A stretch of 10,084 nt of DNA from CAYUCY01 sp964443525 (lineage in GTDB: Bacteria; Pseudomonadota; Alphaproteobacteria; Caedimonadales; Caedimonadaceae): positions 1 to 10,084 of the forward strand of contig CAYUCY010000050.1 of NCBI GenBank assembly GCA_964443525.1, given 5' to 3'. A program made the position numbers and the translations under genes. A model generated the notes under the pieces. The model saw only the letters and a program-made list of their open reading frames with translations. It had not been told where the DNA came from and did not search any database. Positions 1-5,062 of this stretch are shown piece after piece; within the stretch, counting starts at the first letter, position 1; every line of letters begins with the position of its first letter.

Positions 1-218
1 ATATTGAACAAGTAAAATATAATTTGGAACATTTAATAGATTTTGCCATTGATTATTTTGCCAAATTAAAAGAGAAATATGGCAAAGGAAGAGAAAGATT
101 AACAGAACTTAGAAATTTTGACACCATAGAAGCTGCCAAAGTAGCGTTAAGAAACATTAAATTTTACGCTAATAAAGCCGAAGGTTTTGTGGGCATTGGA
201 TTGAAAAAAGATGAATTT
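1..218 (+). pseudogene. parC: DNA topoisomerase IV subunit A fragment, Bacteroidota type
   Basis: The frame starting at base 3 reads without a stop through residues that I recognise from Bacteroidota topoisomerase IV/gyrase A: a KYGKGRERLTELRNFDTIEA block (bases 78-137), then a YANKAEGFVGIGLKKDEF block (165-218). In that family this lies in the C-terminal part, after the breakage-reunion core and at the start of the beta-pinwheel; the full protein is around 800-900 residues, so only about 72 are here. After KKDEF the family continues with a conserved acidic Cys/Asp-rich stretch (CDCSDIDD-like). Here the similarity stops abruptly at about 218-221. The frame stays open by chance to a TGA at 357-359, which would give a chimeric tail. 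Base composition is very AT-rich compared with the rest of the window. The 5' side lies outside the window, so whether the upstream gene is intact cannot be seen. The match is from memory of the family, not a search. Confidence 0.78.
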
Positions 219-591
219 TTCACCTTATCGTCGCCCCCGTCGTTAAAGAGAGATTGTCGTAGGATACGAGATATCTTTCCTTTAGGAATAAAAAAAGGTG
301 ATTCCATGAAACAGAAAAGAGAAATCCATAACTTTCCAGCATCCCCGGCCTCGGGATGAAAAACATCACGTTATTCATAGGGTGAATTCGAGTAAATGCC
401 AGATGTTCCTTTGAGAAAACTGTCTTGAGTTCTTATCGGCCAATCCCATTCCAGGTCAGGTGAAATCAATAGAAGATGAACGAAGATAGTGATCAAAGCC
501 CGAAAATGGTTCTTACACTCTGATCAAGTCGTTTCCTCGGAATGGTTCATGAAGCAGCGATCTGAAGGAGATAAGAAGAAAGAATAAATTC

Positions 592-977
592 TCATGAGGA
601 GCGTGGTTTTTCATCTTCTAGACCCGTCTCTCTCGGAATAATTGAAACCCCATACGTTGCAAAAAGAGAATCTAGCATACCTTGACCCTTCAACCCCGAA
701 AAATCAAGGCATGAAATTTTATGAATGAAAGAAGATGAGGGAAAAAGTTCTTTTATAGCCCCCCTCCCCTCACAGGCCCAATGCAAGTGCCACTCCCTCT
801 CCTCGATCTCTATCTTATCCCATCTTTTATCTACTAGATCGTTATCTTCAATCATCTCGAAAGTGACGACCGGAGGGTTAAGCGAATTGTATCTCCTTCA
901 CTATAGGACTGGGTTCTTGATGCGTGAGTCTCTGACATGAGGACGAGAAGAGAGAGCAAATAAATCCGCTTTTTCAT
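592..977 (-). pseudogene. possible secreted protein, broken by a frameshift
   Basis: An ATG at 977 has a GGAG ribosome-binding site 8 bases upstream. It opens with a good signal peptide: MKKR, a hydrophobic run IYLLSLLVLM, then SETHA-S as a plausible cleavage point near residue 19. This frame ends with TGA at 852-854 after 41 codons. A second frame starts at 855 with an ATGA overlap and runs 87 codons to 592. Read upstream of its ATG, the second frame stays open for about another 16 codons (NSLNPPVVTFE...), so one frameshift between roughly 855 and 900 would give a single secreted protein of about 130 residues. I do not recognise either half. Alternatives are two translationally coupled small ORFs or chance open frames in non-coding DNA. 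The signal peptide and ribosome-binding site are the only positive evidence. Confidence 0.33.
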
Positions 978-1030
978 CGAGTATTCTCCAGAAAGAATTT
1001 TTGGTTTCATATCATAAAATAAAGAGCCAT

Positions 1031-1321
1031 TCAAAGGTCATTTCCAAAAAGCTCATCTTCTAGTTTCGCCATAGAGCGTCCCTTTCTTGTTCTCTCCCAA
1101 CTTCAGACTTCGGAAACCCTGTTTGAAAAATGACCAACCGCTGTGATTCTTTTTATGGAGATCCGAGATTTCGCAGGGGCAATTCTATCTTCAAGGAAAG
1201 CTTGTTCCTCTTCGAGCATCTCTTTTCGACTTCCCGCCGTCACATACCTCTCGTCTTTCCTTAATCCCAAGACCACCTTTCTCCAAAAATCCTGCCCCTT
1301 CTTAAAGGTATTTAGGTGCAA
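1031..1321 (-). pseudogene. unrecognised reading frame with one internal stop
   Basis: From a TTG at 1321 the minus strand encodes 72 residues rich in charged helix-forming amino acids (for example GSRKEMLEEEQAFLEDR) up to TGA at 1103-1105. The same frame continues for 23 more codons, ending with SMAKLEDELFGNDL before TGA at 1031-1033. Upstream of the TTG it is open only to a TAA at 1355-1357, with no ATG and no well-spaced ribosome-binding site. I cannot assign a family. It could be the 3' part of a decayed cytoplasmic protein gene carrying one nonsense mutation, or a chance frame. Confidence 0.18.
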
Positions 1322-1419
1322 AATGAGTTGATAATTAAACTCTTTCTCCTTCTTTTATTCTTGGAGGTTGTCTACAAAATCAGGAAAATTACATATATAA
1401 GGAAATAGGCGCTTTTACA

Positions 1420-2556
1420 TTGAATTTAGAGTTCAAGAGTTCGCCAGAAAGGTCCATCGGCCTTGAGATCGAGTTACAAGTGATCGACCCCGACCACTTT
1501 GATCTCTGCTCAAAATCAAAAAGGGTTTTAAAATTTATCAAAAAGCATTCTTTGAAGAATCATATTACCCCTGAAATTACGCAAAGTATGATTGAGATTA
1601 ATTCCTCGCCCCATTTAAGCATCGCTAGCTTATATGAGGAGATGCTAACCTTTAAAGACTTACTATCCGATTGCCGTAAAACCTTGAATCTCAAGTTTTC
1701 CGGCGGAGGGACGCATCCCTTTCAACATTGGCCTTTTCGAAAGATTTACCCTACCAGAAGATATCTTTCTATCGCGGGTCAATATGGATACCTTGCCAAA
1801 ATGTTTACCATTTTTGGAATGCACATTCATTTGGGGTGCACAAATGGAGAGGAGGCCCTTCATCTCATCCATGCGCTATCTCTTTATATTCCTCACTTCA
1901 TTGCGTTATCGGCTTCTTCCCCTTTCTATCAAGGAATAGACACTTCTTTTGATTCGGCTCGAATCCCAACCCTTGATGTTTTTCCCTTAAGCGGGATGAT
2001 GCCGCCTAAAAGAGATTGGCAGGAAATGGTCCTTTATTTTCAAGAAATGGATAAGTTAGGAATCACTTCAAGCTTCAAGGATTATTATTGGGATATAAGG
2101 CCGCGCCCAGATTATGGGACGGTGGAAATACGTATTTGTGATATGCCTCTGACGTTAGAAACAGCTGTTTCGATATGTGCTTATGTTTTCTATTTATCTC
2201 AGCATTTACTAAGTCAGAGAAATGATTTGGATCTTAAAAAATTATATCTTCCTTATGCCTATAATCGATTCCAAGCATGCAGATACGGCCTTAGAGGTCA
2301 AATCGTGAACCCTTTTACATATCAAACTCACACCATCTATGACCAGATAATAGCGACCCTAAAACGCATAAAAAACATGATTCCTTTGAAAGGGAGAGAC
2401 CCCTTTATAGAATGGATTCGACACAGAGTGAAAAAGAAGGAAAACGAGTCGACCTGGCTCAGAAAAAAATATTATGAAGTGGATGATCTGCCGGCACTTG
2501 TGCGACTTCAGACTGATTTATGGGAAAACAGCTCCCAAATCCAACAGGGGCGCTAG
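1420..2556 (+). CDS. ybdK: YbdK-type carboxylate-amine ligase (GCS2 family)
   Basis: This is a complete 378-residue member of the glutamate-cysteine ligase family 2, close in length and layout to E. coli YbdK (about 372). The family joins a carboxylate to an amine using ATP. E. coli YbdK has only weak gamma-glutamylcysteine synthetase activity, and its natural substrate is not settled. Recognisable blocks in order are GLEIELQV (14-21), PEITQSMIEI (51-60), SGGGTHPFQ (94-102), FGMHIHLGC (132-140), ALSASSPFYQG.D (162-174), WDIRPRPDYGTVEIRICDMPLT (224-245) and NRFQACRYGLRG (282-293), so the metal/ATP-binding Glu, His and Arg positions of the family are present. The start is TTG: it places the N-terminus as in the family and there is no nearby ATG. 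The only purine-rich site, AAGGA at 1399-1403, is 16 bases away, which is long. It ends with TAG, the only intact gene here to do so. Base composition is more AT-rich than pfk or ileS. It is a lone gene with a terminator-like hairpin behind it. Confidence 0.93.
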   Translation: MNLEFKSSPERSIGLEIELQVIDPDHFDLCSKSKRVLKFIKKHSLKNHITPEITQSMIEINSSPHLSIASLYEEMLTFKDLLSDCRKTLNLKFSGGGTHPFQHWPFRKIYPTRRYLSIAGQYGYLAKMFTIFGMHIHLGCTNGEEALHLIHALSLYIPHFIALSASSPFYQGIDTSFDSARIPTLDVFPLSGMMPPKRDWQEMVLYFQEMDKLGITSSFKDYYWDIRPRPDYGTVEIRICDMPLTLETAVSICAYVFYLSQHLLSQRNDLDLKKLYLPYAYNRFQACRYGLRGQIVNPFTYQTHTIYDQIIATLKRIKNMIPLKGRDPFIEWIRHRVKKKENESTWLRKKYYEVDDLPALVRLQTDLWENSSQIQQGR

Positions 2557-2594
2557 TACCTGACCCCGCTTCCTTTCAAAAATCTTGATGATTT

Positions 2595-2617
2595 GTTAAG
2601 TGTTTCTTAACTTTTTT
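2595..2617 (+). terminator. weak Rho-independent terminator after ybdK
   Basis: GTTAAG (2595-2600), a five-base loop and CTTAAC (2606-2611) form a perfect 6-bp stem, followed at once by six T residues (2612-2617). It sits 39 bases after the ybdK stop. The stem has only two G-C pairs, so it would be weak. The rest of the spacer up to the tRNA (2618-2760) is AT-rich and holds nothing that I can identify. Confidence 0.5.
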
Positions 2618-2760
2618 CCTTGTTTTCCTATATCAAAATTATATCACATTTTGGAAGAAAAACGGAAGCACAAAGAGTTATTTTCTATCAAATCCTTACC
2701 TATTTGTCAAAATATAGACAAAAAGAAAATCGACTAAAAGCCGCTGATTTCCTTGATTTT

Positions 2761-2837
2761 TGGCGCGCCCGAGAAGATTCGAACTCCTAACCTTCTGATC
2801 CGTAGTCAGATGCTCTATCCAATTGAGCTACGGGCGC
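2761..2837 (-). tRNA. tRNA-Arg (anticodon ACG)
   Basis: Read on the minus strand this folds as a standard 77-nt tRNA with the CCA end encoded. Acceptor GCGCCCG pairs with CGGGCGC, followed by discriminator G and CCA. The D stem is GCTC/GAGC, the anticodon stem TCTGA/TCAGA with loop CTACGGA (anticodon ACG, normally edited to ICG to read CGU, CGC and CGA), and the T arm has a TTCGAAT loop with one G-T wobble in its stem. All stems pair. It lies between ybdK and the kinase gene, on the same strand as the kinase. Confidence 0.96.
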
Positions 2838-2854
2838 TTAAAGAGATATCCTGT

Positions 2855-2883
2855 CTTCTATCGAATTCCGACCATTCTTGCAA
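2855..2883 (-). promoter_or_regulatory. probable promoter for tRNA-Arg(ACG)
   Basis: On the minus strand TTGCAA (2883-2878) and TAGAAG (2860-2855) are separated by 17 bases, a sigma-70-like arrangement with a good -35 and a weak -10. Transcription would begin about 10 bases before the tRNA 5' end. It lies just downstream of the kinase stop codon, so the tRNA could also be cotranscribed with the kinase. Confidence 0.4.
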
Positions 2884-2886
2884 GAC

Positions 2887-3420
2887 TTAAAGTGAAGAAA
2901 GTGAATTTTCATTTTCAAAGGTTTGAAGAAAAGCCTCGATTTCTTGCGTGTTGCGCAGGCGAACTCCTGGGACTTTGCCGCGCCTCTCCTCGATGAGCTT
3001 AAGGGCCTTCGGCAAACGCTGCTTTGGGTATCCCCAAACCCATTTCACCAATTGCCACGTGATGCGATCGGGACAGCCGGGAGGAAGATCTGGTCGCGGC
3101 TTGCCCAAGAAAGAACGAAGAATAACCCGCCATAAACAAACGAGGCGCGGGACATCAATCAGAATGATCAAATCTGCGCGATCGGATCTGAGATGAAATG
3201 TCGAAGAGTTGTTCCCCTCTATAATCCACGCCTCTTTTGAAACTGCGCTACGGACCAGCGCCTCGATTTCGTTGTGAGAACGCAGAACCCATCCTGGCGC
3301 CCAGTAAAAGGGATCCATATGAATAACAGGAATTCCAGCCTTTTCACTTAGTTTTTTGGCTAAAGTCGACTTTCCGCTCCCGCTTGAGCCAACGATCATA
3401 ATCCGCTGAGGACGCGACAT
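2887..3420 (-). CDS. small P-loop kinase (adenylate kinase-like, FlaR/topology-modulation family)
   Basis: The 177-residue protein begins with a beta strand and Walker A motif GSSGSGKST (residues 11-19). The substrate-side block HMDPFYWAPGW (34-44) and the WIIEGN segment (65-70) follow. The ADLIILIDVPR strand (82-92), CLWRVILRS (95-103) and an Arg-containing PDLPPGCPDRI lid segment (110-120) come next. This order matches the small nucleotide-kinase-like proteins often annotated as AAA family ATPase, adenylate kinase or topology modulation protein FlaR. They are predicted cytoplasmic phosphotransferases, and the true substrate is unknown. The ATG at 3420 has an AGGAG ribosome-binding site 9 bases upstream, which supports the start. 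The gene is complete, ends in TAA, and lies between two tRNA-Arg genes in opposite orientations. Confidence is high for the P-loop fold and low for any specific substrate. Confidence 0.88.
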   Translation of the reverse strand: MSRPQRIMIVGSSGSGKSTLAKKLSEKAGIPVIHMDPFYWAPGWVLRSHNEIEALVRSAVSKEAWIIEGNNSSTFHLRSDRADLIILIDVPRLVCLWRVILRSFLGKPRPDLPPGCPDRITWQLVKWVWGYPKQRLPKALKLIEERRGKVPGVRLRNTQEIEAFLQTFENENSLSSL

Positions 3421-3479
3421 GAGATCTGTCTCCTAAACCCGAAGGACGAGATGAATTTTTAACTCTTTTGTCTTTTTCA

Positions 3480-3508
3480 TTGAAAGAGAAGGGAGTTTTG
3501 CCTATACC
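3480..3508 (+). promoter_or_regulatory. probable sigma-70 promoter for tRNA-Arg(UCU)
   Basis: TTGAAA (3480-3485) and TATACC (3503-3508) are separated by exactly 17 bases and lie about 20 bases before the mature tRNA 5' end, the right distance for a short leader. Both hexamers match the consensus in four of six positions. Confidence 0.5.
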
Positions 3509-3527
3509 TTAAGAGGTCTTCTCTTGC

Positions 3528-3604
3528 GCGCCCTTAGCTCAGCTGGATAGAGCGTCGGCCTTCTAAGCCGCAGGTCGCAGGTTCGAATCCTGCAGGGCGC
3601 GCCA
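3528..3604 (+). tRNA. tRNA-Arg (anticodon UCU)
   Basis: A 77-nt tRNA with encoded CCA. Acceptor GCGCCCT pairs with AGGGCGC, then discriminator G and CCA. The D stem is GCTC/GAGC, and the T arm GCAGG/CCTGC has a TTCGAAT loop. The anticodon loop CTTCTAA gives anticodon UCU, reading AGA and AGG. The anticodon stem TCGGC/GCCGC has four good pairs and a T-C mismatch at its outer end (position 27-43). Its acceptor and D arms are nearly the same as those of the tRNA-Arg(ACG) gene 690 bases away on the other strand. Confidence 0.95.
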
Positions 3605-3635
3605 TATCTCTCTTCACACGGGCTTCAAATAAAAG

Positions 3636-3836
3636 TTATGCCAAAATATCCGGTAACATTTGTGCTCGAACGCGAATAATCTGATCCTTGATGAGAAGTT
3701 TTCTTTTTTTAAGGCGCATCACGGCAATTTGGTTTACGACATGCTCGTTCATCATCCGCTCGATCATCTGATCGAGCTCACGGTGTTCTTGTGTCAACTT
3801 ATCCAGCTGACGTTTGAGGACCTCTTGCTGCTCCAT
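3636..3836 (-). CDS. DUF465 / YdcH-family small protein
   Basis: The 66-residue, all-helical, highly charged protein fits DUF465 in length (usually 55-80 residues) and in its signature. An N-terminal coiled-coil helix (residues about 5-30) is followed by the conserved RLKKRKLLIKDQI block (41-53) that ends the family's second helix. Members are common in Proteobacteria, lack a known enzymatic function and are predicted cytoplasmic. The ATG at 3836 is the first residue of the family pattern, but the ribosome-binding site before it is poor. The gene is convergent with tRNA-Arg(UCU), with a gap of 31 bases, and divergent from pfk. Confidence 0.85.
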   Translation of the reverse strand: MEQQEVLKRQLDKLTQEHRELDQMIERMMNEHVVNQIAVMRLKKRKLLIKDQIIRVRAQMLPDILA

Positions 3837-3868
3837 TTCGGATCAAATCTTTTTAGCTAATTCGTTGA

Positions 3869-3909
3869 GCTTAAATCTAAAATATCATTATTTAAAAAAA
3901 AGATTAAGC
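3869..3909. repeat. imperfect inverted repeat in the DUF465-pfk spacer
   Basis: GCTTAAATCT (3869-3878) and AGATTAAGC (3901-3909) are inverted copies differing by one base deletion, separated by 22 AT-rich bases. It lies between two divergent genes, so it could be an operator or cruciform-type element. AT-rich DNA gives such repeats by chance fairly often. Confidence 0.3.
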
Positions 3910-3913
3910 CTTC

Positions 3914-3941
3914 TTGCGCCTCTTATATCAAATGGGATAAG
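3914..3941 (+). promoter_or_regulatory. candidate promoter for pfk
   Basis: TTGCGC (3914-3919) and GATAAG (3936-3941) are spaced 16 bases apart, about 40 bases before the pfk ATG. The hexamers match the consensus only partly, so this is a suggestion. Confidence 0.25.
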
Positions 3942-3977
3942 GTTTGGATAGTTTTTTGTTTGAAAGGTCTTCTACCC

Positions 3978-5054
3978 ATGTCAAAACGCTTAGGTATTTT
4001 AACAAGCGGCGGCGATTGTGCTGGCCTGAATGCGGTCTTACGCGCCGTCACCTTAAGGGCAACTCAAACCTACGGCTGGACCGTCTACGGAATCAAGCAA
4101 GGAACACGAGGGCTTATGATGAAGCCTGAATCCTACCAGATTTTGGTTCCGCAAGTCTTCGACGGCTCCCTTTTCAGGCAGGGAGGAACGATTCTGGGCA
4201 CAACAAACAAGGGGGACCCTTTTGCCTATCCTATGCCCGACGGCACGTTCAAGGATCTCTCTTCTGATTTTGCGCTGGGGTGCAAAAACTTGAAGCTGGA
4301 CGGCCTGATCGGCATTGGTGGAGACGGCAGCATTAACATCCTCAAGCGCTTAACGGACATTGCCAAAATTCCTTTTATCGCAATACCTAAGACAATCGAC
4401 AACGACGTCAGCTTCACTGAAAATGCCATCGGCTTTTCAACAGCCGTGGAAGTAGCGACAGAGGCCCTTGATCGCCTCATGCCGACCGCGGCCAGCCACG
4501 ATCGCGTCATGATTCTCGAGGTCATGGGGCGCGATGCAGGACACATTGCTCTCACAGCCGGAATTGCAGGAGGGGCCGACGTTATCTTGATTCCTGAAAT
4601 CCCCTATTCTCTCGAAAATGTCGCCCGAAAAATTAAGGACGTGATGGAAAGCGGCCGCAACTATGCAACCGTCGTTGTCTCGGAAGCGGTCAAGGATGAA
4701 TCAGGCAAAAAAGTGACGATTGTCGGGCCCGATGGCAGAAGCCGTTACGGCGGCATCGGCCATTACTTGAGTGACCGTATCCAGGAAATGACAGGGGCTG
4801 AAACCCGTTTTATGGTTTTGGGTCACGTGCAACGGGGCGGACAACCAGATTGGACAGATCGCGTGCTGGCGTCAGCCTTCGGCGTACAGGCGATCGATTT
4901 GATCGCAGAAGGAAAATCGGGTCTTATGGTTGCTTGGCAAGAGCGAAAAGTCGTAACGGTTCCCCTTGCAGATGCCATTGCAACGCCCCATGTGGTAAAG
5001 ACAACCGATACCCTTGTGCAAACGGCCAAAGGCCTGAGCATCTGCTTGGGATAA
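3978..5054 (+). CDS. pfkA: 6-phosphofructokinase, mixed-specificity (group III) type
   Basis: The enzyme phosphorylates fructose 6-phosphate to fructose 1,6-bisphosphate, the committed step of glycolysis, in the cytoplasm. The 358-residue product carries the whole PFK pattern: LTSGGDCAGLN (8-18) for the phosphoryl donor, GIGGDGS (112-118), the catalytic PKTIDND (137-143, base Asp141), MGRDAGHIAL (183-192), PEIPY (206-210) and GHVQRGGQP (282-290) for the sugar phosphate. Gly117 matches the ATP-type residue (E. coli Gly104), whereas Lys138 matches the PPi-type residue (E. coli has Gly124). This combination is seen in the group III/mixed-substrate family, including ATP-using actinobacterial enzymes, so ATP is the likelier donor but PPi is not excluded. 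I chose ATG 3978, giving MSKRLGIL, because AAAGG lies 10 bases upstream. A TTG at 3960 would add six residues. The gene ends 8 bp from the convergent ELM1-family gene. Confidence 0.95.
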   Translation: MSKRLGILTSGGDCAGLNAVLRAVTLRATQTYGWTVYGIKQGTRGLMMKPESYQILVPQVFDGSLFRQGGTILGTTNKGDPFAYPMPDGTFKDLSSDFALGCKNLKLDGLIGIGGDGSINILKRLTDIAKIPFIAIPKTIDNDVSFTENAIGFSTAVEVATEALDRLMPTAASHDRVMILEVMGRDAGHIALTAGIAGGADVILIPEIPYSLENVARKIKDVMESGRNYATVVVSEAVKDESGKKVTIVGPDGRSRYGGIGHYLSDRIQEMTGAETRFMVLGHVQRGGQPDWTDRVLASAFGVQAIDLIAEGKSGLMVAWQERKVVTVPLADAIATPHVVKTTDTLVQTAKGLSICLG

Positions 5055-5062
5055 GGAAAGAG

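Larger units (their letters stand above)
219..1419. other. gene-poor region with possible gene remnants
   Basis: About 1.2 kb between the parC fragment and ybdK holds no intact gene that I can recognise. Every frame on both strands is broken by stops at short intervals. The longest frames are 60-90 codons, they overlap each other on opposite strands, and none carries a family motif that I know. Two minus-strand stretches look slightly more gene-like and are listed separately (592-977 and 1031-1321). I see no tRNA, rRNA, tandem repeat, CRISPR-like array or transposase motif. The look is that of a decayed region such as is common in host-associated alphaproteobacteria, but neutral spacer DNA is equally possible. 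Confidence 0.6.

Noticed and set aside
219..385. A minus-strand open frame of about 60 codons (DVFHPEAGDAGK ... SLFNDGGDDKV) next to the parC junction
   Set aside because: It has no start before an internal ATG, no ribosome-binding site, a TAA directly upstream and no family that I recognise. It also runs antisense into the parC fragment.
372..402. A minus-strand peptide FTRIHPMNN that recalls the Fic motif FTRIHPFxDGNGR
   Set aside because: The residues after HP do not continue as a GNGR-type loop in any frame, and the surrounding frame is interrupted by stops, so the likeness is limited to six residues.
1366..1403. A promoter before ybdK using TTGTCT and the TATATA run at 1394-1399
   Set aside because: The spacing is 20 bases for TATATA, or 18 with a poorer CATATA hexamer, and the only ribosome-binding-like sequence would lie upstream of the transcript start.
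4226..4555. A 109-codon minus-strand ORF inside pfk
   Set aside because: It is fully antisense to the conserved catalytic core of phosphofructokinase and shows only shadow-frame composition.
5055..5062. A bidirectional terminator between pfk and the ELM1-like gene
   Set aside because: Only 8 bases separate the two stop codons, and I found no clear stem followed by a T-run on either side.
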